Assembly (NCBI RefSeq): GCF_013386765.1
Contig: NZ_JACARE010000008.1
Span: forward strand, 74,748 to 138,747
Length of the DNA: 64,000 nucleotides
Direction of reading: 5' to 3'
DNA from: Pseudomonas yamanorum
GTDB lineage: Bacteria; Pseudomonadota; Gammaproteobacteria; Pseudomonadales; Pseudomonadaceae
The notes beneath the pieces are model-generated. The model was not told where the DNA came from. It searched no databases and saw only the letters and a list, made by a program, of their open reading frames with translations. Made by a program: the position numbers and the translations under genes. Below, piece by piece: positions 44,261-52,457 of the stretch (positions within the stretch are counted from its first letter, which is position 1; each line of letters begins with the position of its first letter).

Positions 44261-44420
44261 CTTTTTGGCTCTGCAGGATGAAAGTCACGACGATCAGAAT
44301 CAGCCAAAGCAGATAGGGCCGGTACCAGGCGCCTGTGGCGTCGATCCACCAATCCATGATGGCGGGAGAAAACAGGTAGATCCCGACGACCAGCAGCAGG
44401 ACCAATCGATAGATGTACAT
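44244..44420 (-). CDS. cbrX: Small membrane protein CbrX
   Basis: 58 residues with two hydrophobic helices (about 5-24 and 34-52; MYIYRLVLLLVVGIYLFSP and YLLWLILIVVTFIL) and a short charged tail. Its stop lies 17 nt inside cbrA, so the two genes must be translated in a coupled way. A small gene named cbrX is described at this position in P. putida and its equivalent exists in P. aeruginosa; the name is given from that memory. ATG 44420 follows a GAGGC-like Shine-Dalgarno. A longer open frame to 44555 is not supported. Confidence 0.82.
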   Translation of the reverse strand: MYIYRLVLLLVVGIYLFSPAIMDWWIDATGAWYRPYLLWLILIVVTFILQSQKDADEL

Positions 44421-44482
44421 GTTGGCCTCTGATTGAAAAACTGCGGCGATGGTAACGGATGGCTCGCAAGCTGCAAGCGCCT

Positions 44483-45370
44483 TCAGCGCAATTGCGCTTC
44501 GGCCAGTGTGAGTGTGCGCGGGATCTGCGCGGCGTCCCAGTGTTGAATGCCCCAATCCAGCAGTTCCCGTGGGCTGGCGTGGTTCAGTTCGTCGCCCGCT
44601 GGCTGGCCGAGGGCACGCAGGGCTCTTAACAGCAAAGGCGTCGCCTGGTCTGTGGTCAAGGGCGGTGAACGGTAGGATTTGCCCAGCTTGTTACCGTCCG
44701 GCTGGATGATCAGCGGCACATGCAGGTAACGCGGTTGGGGCAGGCCGAGCAGTTCCTGCAGGTACAGCTGGCGCGGCGTGGAGTCGAGCAGGTCGGCGCC
44801 GCGCACGATGTCGGTAATGCCTTGCCAGGCGTCATCAAGGACCACGGCCAGTTGGTAGGCATAGAGGCCGTCCCGGCGGCGGATGATGAAATCGCCTACG
44901 TCGCGCCCCAGATGTTGTCGGAATTCGCCTTGTACGCCATCGGTGAAATGATATTCCAGCTCCGGCACCCGCAGGCGGATGGCGGCATCTTGCTGGTCAT
45001 GGCCGGCATTGCGGCACAGCCCCGGATATATCCCGTTGTAGGGTTCCAGTTGCTTGCGCGAACAGGTGCAGGCGTAGGCCAGGCCGTGATTGAACAGGCG
45101 GTTGAGCACTTCAGCGTAGGCATCATGCCGCTCGCTTTGTCGGACCAATTCCCCGTCCCATTCGAAGCCGTAGCGTTCCAGGGCATTGAGGATGGCTGTC
45201 TGGGCGCCAGGCTCTTCCCGCGGCGGATCGAGATCTTCCATGCGCATCAGCCAGCGGCCTTGATTGGCGCGGGCGTCGAGGTAGGAGGCGAGGGCGGCGA
45301 CCAGGGAACCGAAGTGCAGGTGTCCGCTGGGCGTGGGGGCGAAACGCCCGATATAGGAGGAGGCAGTCAT
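44483..45370 (-). CDS. gluQ: Glutamyl-Q tRNA(Asp) synthetase
   Basis: Truncated relative of glutamyl-tRNA synthetase that attaches glutamate to queuosine in the anticodon of tRNA-Asp. 295 residues: catalytic domain only, with APTPSGHLHFGSL (HIGH-type motif), a zinc site (CTCSRKQLEPYNGIYPGLC) and the KLGKSYR (KMSKS-type) motif. The anticodon-binding domain of true GluRS is absent. It lies 85 bp downstream of dksA, the usual dksA-gluQ pairing. Confidence 0.95.
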   Translation of the reverse strand: MTASSYIGRFAPTPSGHLHFGSLVAALASYLDARANQGRWLMRMEDLDPPREEPGAQTAILNALERYGFEWDGELVRQSERHDAYAEVLNRLFNHGLAYACTCSRKQLEPYNGIYPGLCRNAGHDQQDAAIRLRVPELEYHFTDGVQGEFRQHLGRDVGDFIIRRRDGLYAYQLAVVLDDAWQGITDIVRGADLLDSTPRQLYLQELLGLPQPRYLHVPLIIQPDGNKLGKSYRSPPLTTDQATPLLLRALRALGQPAGDELNHASPRELLDWGIQHWDAAQIPRTLTLAEAQLR

Positions 45371-45408
45371 GGGCCGGATATTACTGGAAAACCGTCAAAC
45401 GCCAGAAA

Positions 45409-45440
45409 CAAAAATGGGGCGTTCGCACGCCCCATTTGTT
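45409..45440 (-). terminator. Terminator between dksA and gluQ
   Basis: AAATGGGGCGT-GCGA-ACGCCCCATTT stem followed by TTGTTT on the minus strand, 15 nt after the dksA stop. gluQ expression would then depend on read-through, as reported for dksA-gluQ in other bacteria. Confidence 0.85.
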
Positions 45441-45454
45441 CAGCCCGGCAATGA

Positions 45455-45889
45455 TTACTTGCCGACCTGTTTTTCCTTGATTTCGGCCAAGGTCTTGCAG
45501 TCCACGCACAAGTCGGCGGTAGGACGCGCTTCCAGGCGACGAATACCGATCTCGACGCCGCAGGACTCGCACCAGCCATACTCTTCGTCTTCGATGAGCT
45601 GCAGGGTCTTGTCGATTTTCTTGATCAGCTTGCGCTCGCGATCACGGGCGCGCAGTTCAAGGGCGAACTCTTCTTCCTGGCTGGCACGGTCTGCCGGGTC
45701 GGGGAAGTTGGCCGCTTCGTCCTTCATATGGTCAACGGTACGGTCAACCTCTTGCATCAAGTCCTGTTTCCACTGCTTCAGGATCTTGGAGAAGTGTTCG
45801 CGCATGGGCTTGCCCATGTATTCCTCACCCTTCGCCTCGACGTAGGGTTGGAAGCCGCTGATGCTCTGTTGCTTTGCTTGGGTGGGCAT
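45455..45889 (-). CDS. dksA: RNA polymerase-binding transcription factor DksA
   Basis: Works with ppGpp at rRNA and amino-acid promoters through the polymerase secondary channel. 144 residues: long coiled coil (about 30-105) with the tip acidic residues in PDPADRASQEEEFALELR, then a four-cysteine zinc finger CESCG...CVDCK. The intact zinc finger identifies the main DksA and not the Cys-less DksA2 paralogue. ATG 45889 (MPTQAKQQ) follows AGAGG; the frame extends a few codons upstream. Confidence 0.96.
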   Translation of the reverse strand: MPTQAKQQSISGFQPYVEAKGEEYMGKPMREHFSKILKQWKQDLMQEVDRTVDHMKDEAANFPDPADRASQEEEFALELRARDRERKLIKKIDKTLQLIEDEEYGWCESCGVEIGIRRLEARPTADLCVDCKTLAEIKEKQVGK

Positions 45890-46210
45890 GAATGGACCGC
45901 CTCTCACTCTTCTAATCCATTGCGCAGGATTGCAACATCACCGACACCTGCCGGCCCTGCGGCTGCAAGCGGGCGAACTTACCAGATAGATTCGGGGTGC
46001 GCCACTCCCGGTTGTCGAGGCACCGTCTCCTGAGGCTTGCAAACCGCCGCAGGCCCCAGCAGGGCGGGCTTGTACGGTCTCGAATGTTGATTTTAGCTGT
46101 TTTGCAGGTAGTTGCCCGCCGTGCTTGCTACAGGTATTCGGGCAATAGAGCGGGTTTTGCGCGGCGGGTTGGGTAGAATCGGGGTTTGTCCTCACAGTTA
46201 AGGAAGGCTA
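45890..46210. other. Divergent intergenic region dksA / aminotransferase
   Basis: 321 bp between divergent genes. It must hold promoters in both directions, but I see no clear consensus pair. Shine-Dalgarno sequences are visible at both ends (AGAGG before dksA, AAGGAAGG before the aminotransferase). No RNA gene or repeat recognised. Confidence 0.5.
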
Positions 46211-47383
46211 ATGGCTCAGCCCTACAGTGCGCGCAGCCGCGCTATCGAACCTTTCCATGTCATGGCGTTGCTGGCGCGGGCCAATGAATTGCAGGCCGCC
46301 GGTCACGACGTGATTCACCTGGAAATCGGCGAGCCGGACTTCACCACCGCCGAGCCCATCATCAAGGCCGGGCAAGCGGCGCTGGCCAATGGCAAGACTC
46401 GCTACACCGCGGCCCGCGGGCTGCCTTCGCTGCGCGAAGCCATCAGCGGTTTCTACCAGCAGCGTTATGGGTTGAGCATCGACCCTGAGCGAATTCTGAT
46501 TACACCAGGCGGCTCGGGTGCCTTGTTGCTGGCGAGCAGCCTACTGGTGGATCCCGGCAAGCACTGGCTGCTGGCAGACCCTGGCTATCCGTGCAACCGT
46601 CACTTCCTGCGATTGGTAGAAGGCGCGGCGCAACTGGTCCCGGTGGGCCCCGATGTGCGTTATCAACTGACTGCCGACCTGGTGGCGCGCCATTGGGACC
46701 AGGACAGCGTGGGCGCGTTGGTTGCTTCACCCGCCAACCCCACTGGCACCATCCTGACGCGCGATGAGTTGGCCGGGCTGTCGAGCGCCATCAAGGCGCG
46801 CAACGGGCACCTGGTGGTGGATGAGATCTATCACGGCCTGACCTACGGCACCGATGCCGCCAGCGTGCTGGAAGTCGACGATGAAGCCTTCGTTCTCAAT
46901 AGTTTTTCGAAGTATTTCGGAATGACCGGCTGGCGCCTGGGCTGGCTGGTGGCGCCACCGGCTGCCGTCGGCGAATTGGAAAAACTCGCGCAGAATCTCT
47001 ACATCAGTGCGCCGAGCATGGCCCAGCATGCGGCCCTGGCCTGCTTTACCCCGGAAACGTTGAATATTCTTGAGGATCGCCGGGCCGAGTTCGGTCGGCG
47101 CCGCGACTTCCTGCTGCCAGCCCTGCGGGAACTGGGCTTCGGTATCGCCGTTGAGCCGGAGGGCGCGTTCTACCTGTACGCCGATATCAGCGCATTCGGC
47201 GGTGATGCCTTCGCTTTCTGCCGGCACTTCCTCGAAACCGAGCACGTGGCGTTTACCCCGGGCCTGGATTTCGGTCGTTATCAAGCCGGTCACCATGTGC
47301 GTTTTGCCTACACGCAAAACCTTGATCGCCTGCAGCAAGCCGTTGAACGGATTGCCCGCGGCCTGCGGAGCTGGCAAGGCTGA
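46211..47383 (+). CDS. Pyridoxal-phosphate-dependent aminotransferase (class I/II)
   Basis: 390 residues, fold type I. The PLP lysine is in [16 protein letters not shown]; other signatures are [31 protein letters not shown] and VVDEIYHG. Family members transfer amino groups from aspartate, alanine or aromatic amino acids; the substrate here cannot be fixed from sequence. It is followed directly by sfsA, with stop and start overlapping by one base (TGATG). Confidence 0.9.
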   Translation: MAQPYSARSRAIEPFHVMALLARANELQAAGHDVIHLEIGEPDFTTAEPIIKAGQAALANGKTRYTAARGLPSLREAISGFYQQRYGLSIDPERILITPGGSGALLLASSLLVDPGKHWLLADPGYPCNRHFLRLVEGAAQLVPVGPDVRYQLTADLVARHWDQDSVGALVASPANPTGTILTRDELAGLSSAIKARNGHLVVDEIYHGLTYGTDAASVLEVDDEAFVLNSFSKYFGMTGWRLGWLVAPPAAVGELEKLAQNLYISAPSMAQHAALACFTPETLNILEDRRAEFGRRRDFLLPALRELGFGIAVEPEGAFYLYADISAFGGDAFAFCRHFLETEHVAFTPGLDFGRYQAGHHVRFAYTQNLDRLQQAVERIARGLRSWQG

Positions 47384-48096
47384 TGCGCTTTGATCCTCCC
47401 CTCGAAGAAGGCCGGCTGATTCGCCGTTACAAGCGTTTTCTCGCCGATATCGAAACCGTTACCGGCGAGTTGCTGACCATTCACTGCCCGAACACCGGCT
47501 CGATGTTCAACTGCATGGTGGAAGGTGGCCAGGTTTGGTTCAGCCGCTCCAATGACCCCAAGCGCAAGCTGCCCGGCACCTGGGAAATCAGCGAAACCCC
47601 TCAAGGGCGCCTGGCGTGTGTGAACACGGCGAGGGCCAATCAGTTGGTGGAAGAAGCGCTGCGCGCGGGAGTTATCACCGAGCTCAATGGCTTTACCGCC
47701 TTGAAGCGCGAAGTCGCCTACGGCCAGGAAAACAGCCGGATCGACTTCCGCCTGGATTACCCGGCGGGTGCGGCGTATGTCGAAGTCAAAAGCGTCACCC
47801 TCGGGTTCGACGGGACCTCCACTGCCGCGTTTCCCGATGCTGTGACCCAGCGCGGTGCCAAGCATCTGCGTGAGCTGGCGCATCTGGCGCGTGAGGGTGT
47901 ACGGGCGGTTCAGTTGTACTGCGTCAACCTCTCGGGGATCGATGCGGTGCGTCCTGCCGAAGAAATTGATGCCGGTTATGCGGCTGCGTTGCGCGAAGCC
48001 AAGGCGGCAGGTGTTGAGGTATTGGCGTATGGCGTGCGGGTGACGTCAGAGGAAATCTGTGTCGACCGTCGCCTGGAAGTACTGCTCGGCGACTAG
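47383..48096 (+). CDS. sfsA: Sugar fermentation stimulation protein SfsA
   Basis: 237 residues. N-terminal OB-like part ([23 protein letters not shown]) and a C-terminal nuclease-like fold with YVEVKSVTL and [16 protein letters not shown], the conserved patch of the family. Described in E. coli as a DNA-binding regulator of maltose genes; its structure suggests nuclease ancestry, so the true role is unclear. Its TAG stop overlaps the convergent Rieske gene stop through the palindrome CTAG. Confidence 0.95.
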   Translation: MRFDPPLEEGRLIRRYKRFLADIETVTGELLTIHCPNTGSMFNCMVEGGQVWFSRSNDPKRKLPGTWEISETPQGRLACVNTARANQLVEEALRAGVITELNGFTALKREVAYGQENSRIDFRLDYPAGAAYVEVKSVTLGFDGTSTAAFPDAVTQRGAKHLRELAHLAREGVRAVQLYCVNLSGIDAVRPAEEIDAGYAAALREAKAAGVEVLAYGVRVTSEEICVDRRLEVLLGD

Positions 48097-48410
48097 ATCT
48101 GCACCCAAAGGCCCTGTTCGTCCTCGCGGCCGGGCAGGGCGGTCAGGCTTTGGCCGGCGCAAGGCCCGGCGACGCACTCACCGCTCTCGATCAAAAACAG
48201 CGCGCCATGGGTGGCGCACTGGATCAGGCTGGCGCTGGGGTCCAGAAACTGGCCCGGCTGCCATTCCAGCGGCACCCCACGATGTGGGCAACGGTTGATA
48301 TAGAAGTAGGCAACGCCTTCGCGGCGCACGGCAAACAGCTTGCGGCCGTCGATATCGAAACCGAGGCTGGTGTTGGGTGCGAGCTCGCTGGAGGCGCAGA
48401 GAAACTTCAT
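48093..48410 (-). CDS. Rieske [2Fe-2S] ferredoxin-like protein
   Basis: 105 residues, a single Rieske domain. Cluster ligands are in CPHRG (Cys-x-His, about 43-45) and CATHG (Cys-x-x-His, about 67-70). There is no signal or membrane segment, so it is a soluble cytoplasmic electron carrier, like the small ferredoxins of dioxygenase systems. ATG 48410 follows AAGGA. Its redox partner is not in the neighbourhood. Convergent with sfsA, divergent from the haem importer. Confidence 0.9.
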   Translation of the reverse strand: MKFLCASSELAPNTSLGFDIDGRKLFAVRREGVAYFYINRCPHRGVPLEWQPGQFLDPSASLIQCATHGALFLIESGECVAGPCAGQSLTALPGREDEQGLWVQI

Positions 48411-48484
48411 ATCGGTCCTTAAGTGCCGCCGTTTGCGGGCTGCAAGGCTATCCTGAGTTTGCCGGCGAGCCCGGTGCTTGACGT

Positions 48485-48503
48485 GCAAATGCAAACAATT
48501 ATC
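48485..48503. promoter_or_regulatory. Probable Fur box upstream of phuT
   Basis: GCAAATGCAAACAATTATC matches 13 of 19 positions of the Fur consensus GATAATGATAATCATTATC. It lies 114 bp before the phuT start, in the gap shared with the divergent Rieske gene. Confidence 0.55.
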
Positions 48504-48616
48504 AAATGCCGGCTTCGCCCGTTAGCTGACTGGGCGCTCTGTACGATGTCGGGCAGCGTTGATCTGTCACATTGCGAGTGTTTCAGCGGGCCCACCCCTT
48601 GGAAGGAAACCCTTTT

Positions 48617-49495
48617 ATGCGCCTGAGTGCCAGCGCTATCGCGCTCGTTGTCGGACTGCTGGTCAACGCTGGGGCCCAGGCCTCTGAACTGCCACAACGC
48701 TGGGTCAGCGCCGGTGGTGCGTTGTCGGAATGGGTGACGGCCCTGGGCGGTGAGTCAAAGTTGGTGGGCGTGGACACCACCAGTCAGCATCCTGAATCCC
48801 TCAAGGCGTTACCGAGCATTGGTTATCAGCGTCAGTTGTCGGCGGAAGGCATCCTCAGCCTGCGTCCGCAAATCCTGGTCGGCACCGAAGAAATGGGACC
48901 GCCGCCGGTATTGGCGCAAATCCGCAATGCCGGTGTGAAAGTGGAGCTGTTCTCCGCCGAGCCGGACCTGCCAACCCTGCAAGGCAACCTTCAGCATTTG
49001 GGCAAGTTACTGGGCAGCGAAGCCAAGGCCGCCGAACTGTTCAGCGATTACCAGAAACAACTTGATCAACAAAAGAACTGGGTGACCAAGGCCCAGGCCA
49101 CGCAAAAGGCGCCTGGCGTGTTGCTGCTGCTGGGGCATGCCGGTGGCAAACCGCTGATCGCGGGTAAAGACACGGCGGCTGACTGGATGCTGCAACAGGC
49201 CGGCGGCCATAACCTGGCAACCCACAGTGGTTACAAACCGTTTTCCGTGGAATCCCTGGCGGGGCTCAATCCCGAGGTGCTGGTGTTTGCCGATCGTGCC
49301 CTGACGGGTGATGCGGCCCGCGCGGCGCTGTTCAAGGAGAATCCGATCCTGGCTTCAACGCCGGCGGCCAAGAACGGGCGCGTCTATGAGCTGGATCCGA
49401 CCCTGCTGGTGGGCGGGCTGGGGCCGCGCCTGCCGCAAAGTCTGGTGAAGCTGTCTGCCGGGTTCTATCCGTCCCAGGCTAAAACCGCCCCATGA
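48617..49495 (+). CDS. phuT: Haem ABC importer, periplasmic binding protein
   Basis: 292 residues with a cleavable signal peptide (cut after AQA, about residue 22) and a two-lobed class III binding-protein fold (LVGVDTTSQHPESLKALPSIGYQRQLS at the N-lobe). It captures haem in the periplasm and hands it to PhuUV. Conserved Tyr in the YQRQLS segment is the likely haem ligand, as in family members. ATG 48617 follows GGAAGGAAA. Its stop overlaps phuU by 4 nt. The alternative name is hmuT. Confidence 0.9.
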   Translation: MRLSASAIALVVGLLVNAGAQASELPQRWVSAGGALSEWVTALGGESKLVGVDTTSQHPESLKALPSIGYQRQLSAEGILSLRPQILVGTEEMGPPPVLAQIRNAGVKVELFSAEPDLPTLQGNLQHLGKLLGSEAKAAELFSDYQKQLDQQKNWVTKAQATQKAPGVLLLLGHAGGKPLIAGKDTAADWMLQQAGGHNLATHSGYKPFSVESLAGLNPEVLVFADRALTGDAARAALFKENPILASTPAAKNGRVYELDPTLLVGGLGPRLPQSLVKLSAGFYPSQAKTAP

Positions 49496-50529
49496 CCACT
49501 CTGGTTAAACCGCGAACCCTGTTTATCGGCTTGAGCCTGTTGTGTGTGTTGGCGATCTGGTTGTCACTGGCCCTGGGGCCGGTCAGCTTGCCGTTGATGG
49601 ACACACTGCGGGCAGCCTTGCGCATGCTGGGTGTGCCGATCGAGGCTCAGGGGCTGGAACAGGCTGAGCTGATTCTCGGGCAGATTCGCCTGCCACGCAC
49701 GCTGTTGGGGCTAGCCGTTGGCGGGGTGTTGGCGCTCTCGGGTGTTGCCATGCAGGGGTTGTTTCGCAACCCCTTGGCCGACCCCGGTCTGGTCGGGGTC
49801 TCCAGCGGCGCGGCGTTGGGCGCGGCGATTGCGATTGTCGGCGGCGCATTTTTTGGCGGCCTGCCGGATGCTCTCGGGCCGTACCTGCTGTCGTTGTGTG
49901 CCTTTCTTGGCGGCTTGGGGGTGACGGCGCTGGTCTATCGCCTGGGGCGGCGCAACGGCCAAACCAATGTCGCGACCATGTTGCTGGCAGGTATCGCCCT
50001 GACGGCCCTCGCCAGTTCGGCGGTGGGCCTGTTTACCTACCTGGCAGATGACGCCACCTTGCGCACCCTGACGTTCTGGAACCTGGGCAGCCTGAATGGC
50101 GCCAGTTATTCGCGGCTATGGCCGCTGCTGCTGGTGAGCGCCGGCGTAGCGCTGTGGCTGCCGCGTCGGGCGAAGGCTTTGAATGCGCTGCTGCTGGGTG
50201 AGTCGGAAGCCAGTCACTTGGGGATCGATGTTGAAGGCCTCAAGCGCGAACTGGTGTTCTGCACTGCGCTGGGCGTGGGCGCGGCCGTGGCGGCGGCGGG
50301 GATGATCGGCTTTGTCGGGCTGGTGGTGCCGCATCTGGTCCGCCTGCTGGCGGGGCCCGACCATCGGGTGTTGCTGCCGGCCTCGGTGCTGGCGGGGGCG
50401 AGCTTGCTGTTGTTTGCCGATCTGGTGGCGCGCCTGGCCCTGGCGCCGGCTGAATTGCCGATCGGCATTGTTACCGCGTTTATCGGTGCGCCGTTTTTTC
50501 TCTACCTGTTGTTGCGAGGGCGCGCCTGA
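49492..50529 (+). CDS. phuU: Haem ABC importer, permease (FecCD family)
   Basis: 345 residues with about ten membrane helices, typical of the BtuC/FecCD family. Signatures include [20 protein letters not shown] near the N-terminus, [19 protein letters not shown] (EAA-like coupling region) and the C-terminal [21 protein letters not shown]. Overlaps phuT by 4 nt and phuV by 1 nt, so the three are one translational unit. Confidence 0.92.
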   Translation: MTTLVKPRTLFIGLSLLCVLAIWLSLALGPVSLPLMDTLRAALRMLGVPIEAQGLEQAELILGQIRLPRTLLGLAVGGVLALSGVAMQGLFRNPLADPGLVGVSSGAALGAAIAIVGGAFFGGLPDALGPYLLSLCAFLGGLGVTALVYRLGRRNGQTNVATMLLAGIALTALASSAVGLFTYLADDATLRTLTFWNLGSLNGASYSRLWPLLLVSAGVALWLPRRAKALNALLLGESEASHLGIDVEGLKRELVFCTALGVGAAVAAAGMIGFVGLVVPHLVRLLAGPDHRVLLPASVLAGASLLLFADLVARLALAPAELPIGIVTAFIGAPFFLYLLLRGRA

Positions 50530-51296
50530 TGCTGCGAGTAGAAGACCTGCAGATTCGCCGAGGGCGCAAAACCGTTCTGGCGGACGTCACTCTGGATTTG
50601 CTGCCGGGTGAAGTGCTCGGTGTATTGGGTCCCAACGGTGCGGGAAAAAGTACATTGCTCGGTGCGTTATGCGGCGAGTTGCAGCCCGACCAGGGCCGGG
50701 TGTTGCTGGATCAGCGCGAGTTGAAGGACTGGGGCGGCGCGCAACGTGCCCAGCGCCTGGCGGTATTGCCACAGACCTCGACTCTGGATTTTGCATTTCG
50801 TGTCGAAGAGGTCGTCGGCATGGGGCGCTTGCCCCATCAGACCGGCCGTGTGCGTGACGACGCAATCATCGACGCCGCCCTGCAGGCCGCCGATGTTGGT
50901 CACTTGAGCGGTCGCAGCTACCTGGCATTGTCGGGCGGCGAGCGCCAGCGCGTGCACCTGGCGCGGGTGCTGGCGCAGCTGTGGCCGGGGGAAGCAGGGC
51001 AGACCCTGTTGCTGGATGAGCCAACATCGATGCTCGATCCACTGCACCAGCACACCACCTTGCAGGCAATCCGCACCTTTGCCGACCGCGGCGCTGCAGT
51101 ACTGGTGATCCTTCACGACCTGAACCTGGCGGCACGCTACTGTGATCGCATCCTGTTGCTGGAGGATGGACGGCCACATGCGCTGGATACGCCTGCGCAA
51201 GTCTTGCGCCCCGAGCCGCTCAAGGCGGTATTTGGGCTGGATGTGTTGGTGCAGCCGCATCCGGAGCGCGGGCACCCGTTGATCATTGCACGCTGA
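50529..51296 (+). CDS. phuV: Haem ABC importer, ATP-binding protein
   Basis: 255 residues: Walker [11 protein letters not shown]-loop near LPQTSTLDF, signature [18 protein letters not shown], Walker [12 protein letters not shown] and the switch His in [12 protein letters not shown]. HmuV-type ATPases power haem import. The receptor and the haem chaperone PhuS are not adjacent, unlike the full phu cluster of P. aeruginosa. On the downstream side lies the PrrF sRNA, transcribed towards this gene. Confidence 0.93.
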   Translation: MLRVEDLQIRRGRKTVLADVTLDLLPGEVLGVLGPNGAGKSTLLGALCGELQPDQGRVLLDQRELKDWGGAQRAQRLAVLPQTSTLDFAFRVEEVVGMGRLPHQTGRVRDDAIIDAALQAADVGHLSGRSYLALSGGERQRVHLARVLAQLWPGEAGQTLLLDEPTSMLDPLHQHTTLQAIRTFADRGAAVLVILHDLNLAARYCDRILLLEDGRPHALDTPAQVLRPEPLKAVFGLDVLVQPHPERGHPLIIAR

Positions 51297-51320
51297 AAAA
51301 CGCCGCAGTTTTTTACAGGC

Positions 51321-51433
51321 AAAAAAAGACCCGGCAAGAGCCGGGTCAAATAACCGTGATTAGCCTGATGAGGAGATAATCTGAGAGTCCGAACCAATGG
51401 TCTTTCAGTTATCGGCTGATCTCGCGACCAGTT
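51321..51433 (-). ncRNA. prrF: PrrF-type iron-responsive small RNA
   Basis: About 113 nt on the minus strand. It begins AACTGGTCGCGAGATCAGCC, contains the target-pairing core GGACTCTCAGATTATCTCC and TCATCAGGCTAATCACGG, and ends in the terminator GACCCGGC-TCTT-GCCGGGTC with seven Ts (51321-51347). This matches PrrF1/PrrF2 as I remember them, which repress iron-containing proteins when iron is low. A Fur box covers its promoter. In P. aeruginosa the two prrF genes also sit beside the phu locus, but in tandem; here there is one. Confidence 0.93.
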
Positions 51434-51435
51434 GT

Positions 51436-51467
51436 GATAATCATAACGATTCTCATTTGAGAGTCAA
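51436..51467 (-). promoter_or_regulatory. prrF promoter with Fur box
   Basis: On the minus strand TTGACT (plus 51462-51467), a 16-bp spacer and TATGAT (plus 51440-51445) put the start near 51433. The sequence GATAATCATAACGATTCTC (51436-51454) covering the -10 element is a good Fur box, so iron-bound Fur would block the promoter. Confidence 0.88.
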
Positions 51468-51545
51468 CATTTGTTTTTAAGGTCTCGTTGGATTTCCTCA
51501 AACATTCGGTTGGAGTCCCCGGAAACATTGATGAAAATTGCCGTC

Positions 51546-51818
51546 TCAATTCTTTTGGCGTGCCGAAAGAGCGTCCAGCTGACGGTTCAATGCTTCCTTG
51601 CGCTCAACGGGAATGTCATTCCAGTGCACATCCATCAGCGCGCCTTCAATGGCATACAGCAGTACTTTGGATGCTCTGAAGCCCCGGGTACGTACGGCAC
51701 GGTAAGCGTCGACTGCCCCCAGGCGGCGTAAGTCGGACGCGCTGTGGATGCCCACCGCATGCAGCCATTGCGCCGACGTCTTGCCAAGGTTTTTCAGGTG
51801 TTGCAGCTCATCATTCAT
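51546..51818 (-). CDS. TfoX/Sxy C-terminal domain protein
   Basis: 90 residues, consisting only of the TfoX C-terminal helical domain (LKNLGKTSAQWLHAVGIHSASDLRRLGAVDAYRAV), a helix-hairpin-like fold. Full TfoX/Sxy competence regulators also have an N-terminal domain, missing here; there is no sign of a frameshifted remnant upstream. ATG 51818 follows a perfect AAGGAGG. Function unknown. Confidence 0.85.
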   Translation of the reverse strand: MNDELQHLKNLGKTSAQWLHAVGIHSASDLRRLGAVDAYRAVRTRGFRASKVLLYAIEGALMDVHWNDIPVERKEALNRQLDALSARQKN

Positions 51819-52018
51819 CAAGCCTCCTTGCGACGGCCGAATGGTTCGGTGGGTATCGTTACCAGGCAAGCCTGAAAGGAGTGTAGCGCTCAGTAGGAAA
51901 AGCGTAGTTCTTTGGTCGGCAACGACCTAAAAGCTTCTAAGGCAGGCGGGAATTTTGCGTGGGAAAAGAGAGGGCGGCCCGGTACGCCTTGCGCGTAGCC
52001 GGGTGCCGATTCTGCTGT

Positions 52019-52363
52019 TCAGCGTGTGCGGTAGCGCAGGCGCGTGCCGAAATTGACGGACATCAGGATCTCGTCGGCGCTCAACTCCGGCGGGAAGTAA
52101 GTCCCGGAAATCTGGGCGTGCGCCAGGCTCGCCCCTTCCAGGGGGCACCCACGCAAATCCAGGCCGCGCAAGTCGGCGGAACGGAAGTAAGCGTCGGTGA
52201 AATCCACGCCCTCGGCGTTCAGGTCGCGCAAGTCCAGGCCGCGAAAGTCGCCGCCACGCATATCGATGGCGCCGTCTTTCGGGCGCTCCTGGTTGAAGCC
52301 TCGGATGTCATCTTTATGCAGAAGCGCGTAAAGCGGGGTATCAAGTAGCTTCGGCTGGCTCAC
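52019..52363 (-). CDS. Pentapeptide-repeat protein
   Basis: 114 residues. The central part (about 36-90) is a run of A(D/N)Lxx-type pentapeptides (DMRGG DFRGL DLRDL NAEGV DFTDA YFRSA DLRGL DLRGC), enough for roughly two to three coils of a right-handed beta-helix. GTG start at 52363 follows GGGAG. Larger relatives mimic DNA and protect gyrase; this one is too short to assign such a role. Lies upstream of nothing in an operon that I can define. Confidence 0.85.
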   Translation of the reverse strand: MSQPKLLDTPLYALLHKDDIRGFNQERPKDGAIDMRGGDFRGLDLRDLNAEGVDFTDAYFRSADLRGLDLRGCPLEGASLAHAQISGTYFPPELSADEILMSVNFGTRLRYRTR

Positions 52364-52457
52364 AACGGCGACTCCCGTGTTGGAATTATGACGCCATTAT
52401 AGTGCCACTATTGCTTGGCCGTGAGCCCCGGGAGGCTACACGACCAAGAAATATTTC

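Noticed and set aside
51321..51347. Terminator of phuTUV
   Set aside because: The seven-T tract is on the minus strand, so the hairpin primarily ends prrF. It may still help end phuV mRNA, but I do not annotate it as such.
51471..51731. Plus-strand frame of 86 codons starting near the Fur box
   Set aside because: At first the Fur box seemed to belong to this frame. It overlaps the TfoX-type gene, has no Shine-Dalgarno, and the Fur box is explained by prrF on the minus strand.
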